NCBI GenBank assembly: GCA_963931255.1
Contig: OZ006972.1
Coordinates: forward strand, 1,860,001 to 1,924,000
DNA length: 64,000 bases
Direction: 5' to 3'
From: CALUVN01 sp944323595
GTDB lineage: Bacteria > Cyanobacteriota > Vampirovibrionia > Gastranaerophilales > Gastranaerophilaceae
The notes below the pieces were generated by a model. The model was not told the origin of the DNA and made no database searches. It saw only the letters and a program-made list of their open reading frames with translations. The position numbers were made by a program, and so were the translations under genes. Positions 1-8,800 of the stretch are shown in pieces; positions within the stretch are counted from its first letter, which is position 1; each line of letters opens with the position of its first letter.

Positions 1-105
1 ATTGCGATTGTGCCGTTGCAGCTTCTGGCATATTATATTGCGGAATTTTTAGGCAAAGATGTAGACCAACCTCGTAACCTTGCTAAATCAGTAACGGTGG
101 AATAA
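1..105 (+). CDS. glmS: GlmS C-terminus (partial, 5' end outside window)
   Basis: The first 34 codons are the C-terminal end of glutamine--fructose-6-phosphate aminotransferase, which makes glucosamine-6-phosphate, the entry to UDP-GlcNAc and cell-wall synthesis. The visible tail contains PLQLLAYYIA and ends DVDQPRNLAKSVTVE; the DxPRNLAKSVTVE ending is the hallmark of GlmS and carries the sugar-site lysine region of the isomerase domain. The gene stops at TAA 103-105, and the next ORF starts two bases later, so they are probably cotranscribed. Confidence 0.93.
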   Translation: MAIVPLQLLAYYIAEFLGKDVDQPRNLAKSVTVE

Positions 106-106
106 A

Positions 107-265
107 ATGGCATCAATTCATTCCACGACAGTAGATTTACCTAAAACTGCAATTAATAACATTGAAGATAATCTGAAATCTCTTGGTTATGATGTTTTAC
201 GCTGGGCTATAGTTCATGTGAACGACAATTCTGTTGTAGTGAGTTTGTCATATATAACAGGTTAA
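107..265 (+). CDS. Small conserved-looking protein, 52 aa, downstream of glmS
   Basis: This ORF of 52 residues starts one base after the glmS stop codon. A GGTGGA sequence inside the end of glmS (97-102) can act as ribosome binding site with about four bases of spacing. The protein begins MASIHSTTVDLPKTAI and has an amphipathic helix-like middle followed by two short hydrophobic beta-like segments (WAIVHV, SVVVSLSYI). I do not recognise a family. The tight coupling to glmS argues that it is real; function is unknown. The 118 bases after it lead to metK. Confidence 0.55.
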   Translation: MASIHSTTVDLPKTAINNIEDNLKSLGYDVLRWAIVHVNDNSVVVSLSYITG

Positions 266-320
266 TATATATTAATATAAAATTTGATTTTAAAAATTTT
301 TGGTTGTACACTGTTTCTTA

Positions 321-357
321 ATGGAGTGGCCGGGTTGGAATTAAAAAACTTACCGGC
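321..357 (+). promoter_or_regulatory. Possible structured leader or mini-ORF upstream of metK
   Basis: The 118-base gap before metK holds a GCCGG/CCGGC hairpin (329-333 with 353-357) extended by GTT/AAC, ending just before the metK ribosome binding site. An ATG at 321 opens a seven-codon frame, MEWPGWN, but it has no clear Shine-Dalgarno sequence. It does not match the SAM-I, SAM-II or SAM/SAH riboswitch consensus as I know them. A regulatory role is inference only. Confidence 0.25.
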
Positions 358-383
358 GGTAAAACAATTAAGGAGAATTAAAA

Positions 384-1658
384 ATGACACCAAGAAACTT
401 TTTATTCACTTCCGAATCAGTAACGGAAGGACACCCCGACAAAGTATGCGATCAGATTTCTGATGCTATTTTGGATGAATTTTTGACAAAATATCCACAG
501 TCACGTGTTGCTGCAGAAACTACTGTAACGACAGGTATGGCGCTTGTATGCGGCGAAATTACCGCAGACTGCTATGTTGATATTCCGTCAATAGTAAGAA
601 GTACTATTAAAAATATAGGTTACGTCGGCGAAGAAGGCGGCGGATTTGATTACAAAACCTGCGCAGTATTGACAAGTATTGACGAACAATCAGTTGATAT
701 TGCAGGCGGTGTAAACAAAGCTCTTGAATCAAGAAACGATAATGCTGATACTTCAACATCAGAAACAGAAGATATCGGTGCAGGCGATCAGGGTATTATG
801 TTCGGTTACGCTTGTAATGAAACACCTGAACTTATGCCTCTTCCGATAAGCCTTGCTCATAAATTATCTTACAGATTAGCTCAGGTAAGAAAACAGGGCA
901 TTCTGTCTTACCTCAGACCGGACGGCAAATCTCAGGTTACTGTTGAATACGTTGACGGAAAACCGGCGAGAATTGACACCGTTCTTATTTCAACGCAACA
1001 CGACCCTGAAATTAACGGCGAAACAGATAACGCTAAAATTCAGGAAATCATAAGAAAAGATATTACAGCATTTGTTATTGATGAAGTATTCGCACACGAA
1101 ACAATCAAGTTAAGTGCTGATACAAAAATTCTTGTTAATCCTTCAGGACGTTTCGTAGTCGGCGGTCCTCAAGGCGATGCAGGTTTGACAGGACGTAAAA
1201 TCATTGTTGATACTTACGGCGGTTATTCACGTCACGGCGGCGGTGCTTTCTCTGGAAAAGATCCTACAAAAGTTGACCGTTCTGCAGCTTATGCAGCAAG
1301 ATGGGTTGCTAAAAATATCGTAGCCGCAGGTTTGGCTGAAAAATGCGAAATTGAATTAGCTTACGCTATCGGTGTTGCAGAGCCTGTTTCAATTATGGTT
1401 GATACATTCGGTACAGGTAAAATTTCTGATGACGAAATTTCTAATCTTGTTGCAGAAAACTTTGACCTCAGACCTGCCGCAATTATCAAACAGTTTGACC
1501 TGCGCGGTCTGCCTGCTAAAAACGGCGGCAAATTCTATCAGTTATTAGCCGCATACGGACATATGGGCAGAACTGATATTGATGTACCTTGGGAACATAC
1601 GGATAAAGCTGCAGCTTTAAAGTCACAGGCTTTTAACTGCTGTTCCTGTTCAAAATAA
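384..1658 (+). CDS. metK: S-adenosylmethionine synthetase
   Basis: MetK condenses methionine and ATP to S-adenosylmethionine in the cytoplasm. The 424-aa protein carries the family signatures: GHPDKVCDQISDA at residues 16-28, the ATP-binding GAGDQGIMFGYA at about 132-143, and the glycine-rich GGGAFSGKDPTKVDRS at about 285-300. It is slightly longer than the usual 380-400 residues and ends in an odd Cys-rich tail (FNCCSCSK). An AAGGAG ribosome binding site precedes the ATG at about seven bases. An intrinsic terminator lies directly downstream (1669-1701), so metK is probably the last gene of its transcript. Confidence 0.97.
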   Translation: MTPRNFLFTSESVTEGHPDKVCDQISDAILDEFLTKYPQSRVAAETTVTTGMALVCGEITADCYVDIPSIVRSTIKNIGYVGEEGGGFDYKTCAVLTSIDEQSVDIAGGVNKALESRNDNADTSTSETEDIGAGDQGIMFGYACNETPELMPLPISLAHKLSYRLAQVRKQGILSYLRPDGKSQVTVEYVDGKPARIDTVLISTQHDPEINGETDNAKIQEIIRKDITAFVIDEVFAHETIKLSADTKILVNPSGRFVVGGPQGDAGLTGRKIIVDTYGGYSRHGGGAFSGKDPTKVDRSAAYAARWVAKNIVAAGLAEKCEIELAYAIGVAEPVSIMVDTFGTGKISDDEISNLVAENFDLRPAAIIKQFDLRGLPAKNGGKFYQLLAAYGHMGRTDIDVPWEHTDKAAALKSQAFNCCSCSK

Positions 1659-1668
1659 CTAAGTGAGG

Positions 1669-1701
1669 AAAAAGATTGAAGAAATATTCTTCAATCTTTT
1701 T
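1669..1701 (+). terminator. Intrinsic terminator after metK
   Basis: A perfect 15-bp stem (1669-1683 with 1687-1701, AAAAAGATTGAAGAA and its complement) with a three-base loop is followed by CTTTTT. It sits 11 bases after the metK stop codon. Confidence 0.9.
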
Positions 1702-1730
1702 CTTTTTAACAACGTATCTAAGGAGAAATT

Positions 1731-2366
1731 ATGCAGGCTGTATTGCCGAAGTTTTACACAAATAATATAATGCCAAATCCCGTAACGAGTTTTACTCCGC
1801 AGCGAATTTTACCTCTTATTATGCCGACAGCAGCTATTCATCCTCAAGCAAGCGTAATAGGCAATGTCACTATCTGTGACGGAGTAAATGTAGCTCCTTT
1901 TGCTTCAATTAGGGGGGATGAGGGGACTCCGATTTATATAGGCCACGGCTCTAATATTCAGGACGGTGTTGTAATCCACGGATTGAAAGACGGTCGCGTT
2001 AAACAAGATAACAAAGAATTTTCTGTATATATCGGCAATAATACAAGCCTTGCACATCAGGCACAGGTACACGGGCCTGCAAAAATAGGAGATAACGTAT
2101 TTGCCGGCATGCAATCGTTTGTTTATAAATCAGAAATCGGTAATAATGTAGTAATTGAACCTGCTGCTAAAGTTATCGGGGTTAAGGTAGAGTCTGACAG
2201 ATATGTTCCCGCAGGTGAAGTCATTAAAACACAGGAGCAGGCTGATAAACTTCCTCGCATAACTTCTGATTATAAGAATAAAGATTTAAACCGCGAAGTT
2301 GTTGATGTTAATAAGGAACTGGCTTTTTCATATCCTGCTAATTATTATTTGAACAATTTTATTTAG
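1731..2366 (+). CDS. CcmM-like gamma-carbonic anhydrase family protein
   Basis: This 211-aa protein is a left-handed beta-helix (hexapeptide repeat) enzyme of the gamma-carbonic anhydrase family. It most resembles the N-terminal domain of cyanobacterial CcmM: the IRGDEGTPIYIG, VVIHGLKDGRV and YVPAGEVIKTQEQADKLP stretches match that subtype. The three zinc-ligand histidines of the family are present at 83, 109 and 114 (IHG, LAHQ, QVHG). No RbcS-like repeats follow, unlike carboxysomal CcmM. The start is supported by AAGGAG nine bases upstream, which adds about 30 residues before the helix. The likely reaction is CO2/bicarbonate interconversion, but many gamma-class homologues are untested. The 3' end overlaps the convergent YibE/F gene by eight bases. 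Confidence 0.85.
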   Translation: MQAVLPKFYTNNIMPNPVTSFTPQRILPLIMPTAAIHPQASVIGNVTICDGVNVAPFASIRGDEGTPIYIGHGSNIQDGVVIHGLKDGRVKQDNKEFSVYIGNNTSLAHQAQVHGPAKIGDNVFAGMQSFVYKSEIGNNVVIEPAAKVIGVKVESDRYVPAGEVIKTQEQADKLPRITSDYKNKDLNREVVDVNKELAFSYPANYYLNNFI

Positions 2367-3459
2367 CAGATTTTTTCTTTCTGATAAGTATTGCAGATAC
2401 AATAGCGGTAAGCGGAACACAGGCAAGAATTCCTATGCTTCCGATGAGGGCTGAGACAATTTCTGTTGCGACCTGATTAAGGTTAAAGAATTTTTGCAGG
2501 TCTATGTTGTTGGCCAGTAGTACCAGCGGAAGTGCGCTTCCAAGGTATACGAGGATTAATGTATTTGCCATCGTGCCGATAATATCGCATCCCACATTCA
2601 TTCCTGATTTAAATAGTTCTTTTGTCGTCATCGTAGTATTTGTTTGATAAAGTTCATTTATTGTACTTGCGATTGAGACTCCTATATCCATAACAGCACC
2701 GAGTGTTGCAAGCATCATAGAAGCTGTCAGGATTCCGGTAAAGTCCAAGTCAGGTCTTGCTGAATATAAAAACATAGTTTCTTCTCCGGCAAATCCTGTC
2801 AGATGCGCAAAGTTAATTGCAATTATTGAAATTATTCCTGCAAAAATAAGGCTTGCGGCAGAACCAATTACAGCCGAAGTGCTTTTTCTGTTAAAGCCCG
2901 CTACTATATAAATAGTGACAATGGTTGCGAGTATACACACAAGTATGGCTGCTAAAATCGGGTTAACTCCGTATAAAATCAGAGGCATCAGTATAAAAAA
3001 TATCATAGCAACAGTTGTGAATATGGAAATGAAACTTAAAAGCCCTTTTAATCGTCCGACAAGCAGCAGTCCGGCAAAAAATATTGCTCCCAGCCAGTAT
3101 AGTGTTGTATCACGTTTAAAATCCGCAATAAAAAAATCTACATCATCTTCGCTTCCGACAACTTCATCTTTTGCTTCAAGGTGGAGAATAACTTTATCAC
3201 CCTTAGAAAGCATCATATCGTATGCAGGATTGTTAGTAATAACATTTTCAATCAGCTGTTCGCTGCCTTTAAATTCTCCCGTGAGAACTTTAACAGTGGC
3301 AAGCTGTTTTGTCATTGATTGCCCGTTGCTTTCCCCGTCCATATCAATGTAGTCTATACTTTCAATAATCCCCGTTTCAGATTTCAAAACAGGCGGTTCT
3401 GCAAGCACCGGCAATATTGCCATAAACATTACAAATATAAATAAAAATATTTTTTTCAT
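2359..3459 (-). CDS. YibE/F family membrane protein
   Basis: The 366-aa protein starts with a signal-peptide-like hydrophobic segment (residues 3-20, ending LPVLA), followed by an extracytoplasmic domain of about 100 residues and then roughly seven to eight membrane segments from about residue 127 to 358. This is the layout of the YibE/F family, whose function is not established. The Asp/Gly-containing helices around STINELYQTN and CDIIGTMANTL match the family core. It is followed on the transcript by nothing on the same strand and is preceded by ruvB (16-base gap), so it is probably cotranscribed with ruvB. Confidence 0.85.
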   Translation of the reverse strand: MKKIFLFIFVMFMAILPVLAEPPVLKSETGIIESIDYIDMDGESNGQSMTKQLATVKVLTGEFKGSEQLIENVITNNPAYDMMLSKGDKVILHLEAKDEVVGSEDDVDFFIADFKRDTTLYWLGAIFFAGLLLVGRLKGLLSFISIFTTVAMIFFILMPLILYGVNPILAAILVCILATIVTIYIVAGFNRKSTSAVIGSAASLIFAGIISIIAINFAHLTGFAGEETMFLYSARPDLDFTGILTASMMLATLGAVMDIGVSIASTINELYQTNTTMTTKELFKSGMNVGCDIIGTMANTLILVYLGSALPLVLLANNIDLQKFFNLNQVATEIVSALIGSIGILACVPLTAIVSAILIRKKKSAK

Positions 3460-3474
3460 TATGTTATCCCTGAT

Positions 3475-4542
3475 TTAAAACAAATTTTGCTGTTCAGCTG
3501 TTTGCGGAACTTTATATCCCATATGGCGGTAAGTTTCAGGCGAAACTTTGCGCCCCCTCGGGGTTCTCTGGAGTAATCCCGCCTGCAGCAGGAAAGGTTC
3601 GCAGACGTCCTCTATTGTTCTGACGTCTTCTCCTATGGCTGCGGCGATTGTTTCAATTCCGACAGGACCGCCGTCATATTTTTCTATAATCAAACGCAAA
3701 AGACTTCGGTCTGTGTTATCAAGCCCGTAGTTATCTATTTTTAAGATATCAAGCGCGCTGTTTGCGACATCTTTTGTAATTTTACCGTCATATTTAACAA
3801 GCGCAAAGTCGCTTACACGTTTTACCAGTCTGTTTGCTATACGCGGGGTGCCTCTTGAACGTCTGGCTATTGCATGCGCGCCATCTTCGTCTATCTCTAT
3901 ATTCAAAATTCCTGCTGTCCTTGTTATTACCTGCGCAAGCTCATCTTCTGTGTAAAATTCAAGTCTGTGAATGATACCGAATCTGTCTCTTAACGGGCCT
4001 GACAGTTCTCCTGCTTTTGTAGTTGCTCCGATTAGCGTGAATTTAGGAAGCGGAAGCCGCATTGTTTTTACTGTCTGGCTTTTGCCTGTGGTCATATCAA
4101 GAATAAAATCTTCCATTGCAGGGTAAAGAATTTCTTCGGCAACTTTATTCAGACGGTGAATTTCATCAATAAACAAGATTTCCCCGCCTTTAAGCGACAT
4201 TAAAATCCCTATAATATCTCTTGGCCGCTCCAGTGCCGGTGCTGATGTAATCTTAATTTCTACACCCATTTGTTCGGCTATTACTCCTGCAAGAGTTGTT
4301 TTTCCAAGCCCCGGAGGTCCGTAAAATAAAAGATGGTCAAGCGGTAATTCCCGTTTTTTTGCTGCTTCTATGGAAATTTTCAGAGTCTCTTTTAGTGCAC
4401 TCTGACCTATGTATGTATCAAAGCTTTTAGGGCGGATGCAGTTTTCGAAATTTTTGTCAAATTCAATGCTCTCAGCCTTTATTACGGGGTTTTTCTTTGC
4501 CTTTATGTGTTCAAAGTTTTCGTCGTCTGCTATGATACTCAT
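3475..4542 (-). CDS. ruvB: Holliday junction branch migration helicase RuvB
   Basis: RuvB is the AAA+ motor that, with RuvA, drives branch migration of Holliday junctions in recombinational repair. The 355-aa protein has Walker A GPPGLGKT at residues 75-82, Walker B LFIDEIHRL, sensor-1 GATTKAG, arginine finger region GPLRDRFG, and the C-terminal winged helix ending in RTPRGRKVSPETYRHMG. It has an N-terminal extension of about 35 residues relative to short family members. It is transcribed divergently from dapL; the 73 bases between them hold a perfect palindrome. ruvA and ruvC are not in the window. Confidence 0.97.
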   Translation of the reverse strand: MSIIADDENFEHIKAKKNPVIKAESIEFDKNFENCIRPKSFDTYIGQSALKETLKISIEAAKKRELPLDHLLFYGPPGLGKTTLAGVIAEQMGVEIKITSAPALERPRDIIGILMSLKGGEILFIDEIHRLNKVAEEILYPAMEDFILDMTTGKSQTVKTMRLPLPKFTLIGATTKAGELSGPLRDRFGIIHRLEFYTEDELAQVITRTAGILNIEIDEDGAHAIARRSRGTPRIANRLVKRVSDFALVKYDGKITKDVANSALDILKIDNYGLDNTDRSLLRLIIEKYDGGPVGIETIAAAIGEDVRTIEDVCEPFLLQAGLLQRTPRGRKVSPETYRHMGYKVPQTAEQQNLF

Positions 4543-4562
4543 GTTCTTCCCTTTTTCCTTAT

Positions 4563-4578
4563 TTCATGATATCATGAA
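4563..4578. promoter_or_regulatory. Perfect 16-bp palindrome between ruvB and dapL
   Basis: TTCATGATATCATGAA is fully self-complementary and lies in the 73-bp divergent promoter region of ruvB (minus) and dapL (plus). Position and symmetry suggest a dimeric repressor site. No LexA box of known type is recognisable, so the regulator is unknown. Confidence 0.5.
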
Positions 4579-4615
4579 GTCAAGTTATAGAAAAGAATGT
4601 TAAGAAGGAGAAGTT

Positions 4616-5785
4616 ATGAAAGTATCAGAGCGTTTGGAAAAAATTCCGCCGTATTTGTTTGCGGAAATTGACAGAAAAATTGCCGAAGCAAAAGCCAGAG
4701 GTGTTGATATTATAAGTCTTGGTATTGGCGATCCTGATACTCCGACTCTTCCTCCTGTTGTTGCTGAAATGCATAAAGCTATTGATAATCCTGCCAATCA
4801 CGATTATCCGCCATATAACGGTACTGAAAAATTCAGAAAAGCAGCTTGCGAATGGATGAAAAAACGTTTTGGCGTTGAACTTAATCCTGATACCCAGATG
4901 CTTGCCAATATCGGTTCAAAAGAAGCTATTGCGCACGTATTTTTCGCCTTTGTAGATAAAGGTGATTATACACTGATTCCTGATCCGGGGTATCCTGTTT
5001 ATAAAAACGCAACGATATTTGCGGGTGGAACTCCGTATTCAATGCCGCTTTTGGAAGAAAACGGATATCTGCCGGATTTAGATGCAATTCCTGAAGATAT
5101 TGCTAAAAAATCTAAAATTATGTTTCTGAATTATCCTAACAACCCGACAGGTGCTGTTGCGACAAAAGAATTCTATAAAAAAGCAGTTGATTTTTGTAAA
5201 AAATATGATATTCTTCTTTGCTCTGATATGGCATATTCAGAAATGACTTATGACGGCTACGTAGCACCGTCGGTTCTTGAAGTTGAGGGTGCAATGGATG
5301 TTGCTCTGGAATTCTATTCACACTCAAAATCTTATAATATGACAGGATGGCGTGTCGGATTCTGCTGTGGTAACGCGGATGCTGTGAAAGCGCTCGGTAC
5401 TATCAAAAATAATATTGACAGCGGTACATTCAAAGCTATTCAGGATGCGGCTGTTGCGGCTTTCAATGTAGATAAATCTTACATCGAAAATTTGAATAAA
5501 ATGTATCAGGAACGCCGCGATGCAGCTGAAGAAGGGTTTAGAGAACTTGGATGGGATATAAAACCGTCTAAAGCTACTTTCTATCTCTGGTTACCGGTAC
5601 CAAAAGGAATGACCAGCGAAGAATTTGTTACGGTTATGCTTGAAAAAGCTCATGTGGTCGTTCCTCCCGGAAACGGTTACGGCAAATACGGTGAGGGCTA
5701 TTTCCGTGTTGCATTGACTAAAGACGTCGATACAATTAAAAAAGCTATAAAAAGAATGAAAGATGCAGGAATTTCCTATAAATAA
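4616..5785 (+). CDS. dapL: LL-diaminopimelate aminotransferase
   Basis: DapL converts tetrahydrodipicolinate directly to LL-diaminopimelate using glutamate, the lysine/peptidoglycan route shared by plants, cyanobacteria and some anaerobes. The 389-aa fold-type-I PLP enzyme has the opening VSERLEKIPPYLFAEIDRK typical of the DapL group, GIGDPDTPT in the substrate loop, NYPNNPTGA, and the PLP lysine Lys238 in SHSKSYNMTGWRVG. GAAGGAG precedes the ATG. Its length matches the family. Its divergence from ruvB across a palindrome suggests its own regulation. Assignment as DapL rather than a generic class I aminotransferase is well supported by the N-terminus. Confidence 0.92.
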   Translation: MKVSERLEKIPPYLFAEIDRKIAEAKARGVDIISLGIGDPDTPTLPPVVAEMHKAIDNPANHDYPPYNGTEKFRKAACEWMKKRFGVELNPDTQMLANIGSKEAIAHVFFAFVDKGDYTLIPDPGYPVYKNATIFAGGTPYSMPLLEENGYLPDLDAIPEDIAKKSKIMFLNYPNNPTGAVATKEFYKKAVDFCKKYDILLCSDMAYSEMTYDGYVAPSVLEVEGAMDVALEFYSHSKSYNMTGWRVGFCCGNADAVKALGTIKNNIDSGTFKAIQDAAVAAFNVDKSYIENLNKMYQERRDAAEEGFRELGWDIKPSKATFYLWLPVPKGMTSEEFVTVMLEKAHVVVPPGNGYGKYGEGYFRVALTKDVDTIKKAIKRMKDAGISYK

Positions 5786-5832
5786 TTTTGTAGAAAAATC
5801 CCGCATTCAAAGTAGATAAAACATGAATATTG

Positions 5833-5841
5833 TGATATATT
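5833..5841 (+). promoter_or_regulatory. Extended -10 promoter abutting the next ATG (leaderless start)
   Basis: TGATATATT (TG at 5833-5834, hexamer 5836-5841) is an extended -10 element. A start site seven bases downstream would fall on the A of the ATG at 5848. There is no Shine-Dalgarno sequence and no good -35 hexamer at the usual spacing. Confidence 0.45.
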
Positions 5842-5847
5842 GAAACT

Positions 5848-8800
5848 ATGGAATGTCCTAAATGCGGTTACGAAGTCGATGATAAGGCAATGGTTTGTCC
5901 GAACTGTAAAAAGGTTCTGAAACTTGTCTGTCCGATTTGTAAGACGGTAAATAAATCTAATACATGTAAAAAGTGCGGTTATGTTATCATTACCAAATGC
6001 CATAAGTGCGGTAAAGTTAACCCGACCGAACGGAAAAAGTGCGCCAAGTGCGGATTCAGTACTCTGGATAGTGTTATTCTGAATGAATCTAATCTTGACG
6101 ATTATGCATGTTTGACCATAGATTTTCCAAATATGGACGAGATGAAAATCCACCTCGGTTCTGCTAAATTGTTGAATAAATTTAAAGTTAATCTTGATAA
6201 TATTATTCTTGATGCAGTTAAAGAACTCGGTCTCAGACGCCAGATTATTGATAACCGTTATGTGATTCGGTTTAATAAAGATTATACTTTCAGCAGCTCT
6301 GCTCATAACGCTATGGAATCTGTTGTCAAGATTGCAACTGAAATTACAAAGCTCAATTACAAATTGACTAACCTTAAAAATGCATCTGTCAGATGTAATA
6401 TGATGGTTTTAAAACGTAACGTTAAAACTGCGCAAAGTGACCATAAAATTGATTTTAATATCAGTATGGTGAACACTTCTGCATCTAAAGAAGAAAAAGC
6501 CTTGAATACTTTTCAAGTTATTGCAGATTCCCAGATTAATGATTGCTTATCTTCTGAATACAAATTTACTCCGTTAAATTCTGTTATGGTAAACGGTAAG
6601 ATGGAAATGTTCTATGAAATGGATGTTCGTCCTCTTATCAATGTTAATTATGCTGAATTGCTTCCAAAGGAAGAAGATGAAATTGTTGTTCCTAATTTTG
6701 TCCAAAATATGCTTATTGAACAGGATAAAATTGATGGTCAAGCTTTAAGACAAATGGATTCACCGGATGATCCGGATGCTATCTATGATATTGAAACTAT
6801 CAATTTCAATGAAATTAACTGTTATTTTGAAAGAATTCAAAATATTGACGTGTTTGACAAAATTGTAGAACGACTTAAAGAAAATCCTAAATCTATTACT
6901 GCAATTAAAACGGATCCTTTATATGTTCCTTATTCACTGAAAGTTATCACAGAAGTCGAGCAAACCGGCTTGTATAATAATATTATCAGTGTAACCTGTT
7001 ATGATGAGATGAAATATTCTCCGTATTCTTTCTTTAGAGATTTGCTTTCAAGTATTTTTGAGTACACGGTATCTCAAAAATTATTCTCGCAAAATGACTT
7101 TTCAATGTTTAATTCGCTTGACCCTACAGGTCTTGTTAAGGATCTTGTTACTCTGACTGACAGAGGCATTGATATGCCGGAAGATACCAGATATACTTAT
7201 TATGATATCTTTCTTACTATATTAAAAGCCATTCCTAATACGCTAATTTTTATAGAAAATTTTGATAAAATTGATGAAAGTTCTTATGATGTTATGAAAT
7301 TTCTTTTTGAGTCATTTGATAAACTTGAAATTTCTTACCTGATATCTTATGACAAAGATTTTTCATTGCACAGACAATCACATTTCTTACTCGCGCAGCC
7401 GTACTATTCTGAATTATACATGAAGCCGACTCCGTTTGAAAAAATGATTGAGGGAAATAAAGAATACTATAAAAATATTCTTGATGACTTCTATTTCCAT
7501 CGTATCGCAAAATATTCATGCGGCAGTATTTTGTTTCTTGATATTGCGTTGCAGTACCTTGTGGAATCTGAAGTTTATACAGCTGATGATACAACAATTT
7601 ATTTATCAAACCCTAAGACCATCATTATACCGTCCAGTTTGAATAAACTGTTTAAACGGAGATTAAATTTGATGCAGGATGAACCTGATGTTATGAAGTT
7701 TCTGGCAACAGTTTTGCTTCTCGGTACCCGTATTGACAGGGCGACCCTTAACAGTTTAGGATATGAAAATCTTGATGAAATTATTGATAAACTCGCTAAT
7801 ATGGGTTATCTTTATTTCTACAATAACTGTATGTACTTCCCTAACTATAACCTTTTGAGAGAAAATCTTCTCGGTACAATGAATAAAGAAACTCTTCAGG
7901 AAATGGCTAATGAACTTTTTGAAAAAGTTCTGGATGAAAGTATGCCAAGTCCGGTTAAATCTTATTTATACGGTTTGCTGGGAGATTCAGAGTCACAGCT
8001 TAAAGAATGGCAGAAACTTATGCAGGTTAACCTTTCGTTGGGAGATTTTAACTCATACCTGAATTGTGCTAATGAAATACTGAAAATTCTTGATAAAAAT
8101 AAGGATGAGGAAAAACAGGAAGAGATAGAAAATTATAAGTTGGAACTTTATGAAAATATCTCAAATAACTTATATGAATATGTTCCGGCTAAAACTCAGG
8201 AAATTGCAGAAGTTACTCTGGAAAATTTGGAAAAAACAACAAATATTGACCAGATAATACAACTTTGCAGTAAAATGATTCAAGGTTATATGACGGCAGG
8301 CGATTTTAATCGTGCACTGGAACTTATGCATAAGGTTTTATCGTTGCTGCCAGGTGCTTCAATAGATCCGCTTGATCCAAACTTTAATCAATATTTGCTT
8401 TTAATGTCAATTGTACATATTGAAATTTTATTTAATATTGGGGCAATGTCTGAATGTATTGATGTAGGATACAGAGTTTTGAGTATTGTTAATAAAAATA
8501 ATATTGAAACTGTTAAACCTGAACATATAACTGCTGAAAACTTCAAATCAATGATTTTTGATGCGGTTGGTTACGTCGCAATTGCAAACATTTTGCAATT
8601 GCAGGGAAATTTAAAACAATTTTTTGAAATTGTTCGAACCAATTTTGATGACTTGCCGCAGTCTTATGATTTGTTCCTTTCCTTGGAGAGTCTTGTCAGA
8701 GGAGAAATTGTACAGCCTCAAAAAGAGCTTGTTTCTGAAGATGACAAGTTTTCCGGTGTTATTTTCCACGTAATAAATGCATTTCAAAATATTTCATTTG

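Noticed and set aside
2915..3352. 145-aa plus-strand ORF opposite YibE/F
   Set aside because: It is antisense to a clear membrane-protein gene and lacks a ribosome binding site; a shadow of codon bias.
5776..6306. 176-aa minus-strand ORF opposite the zinc-ribbon gene start
   Set aside because: It is the reverse strand of a clearly coding region.
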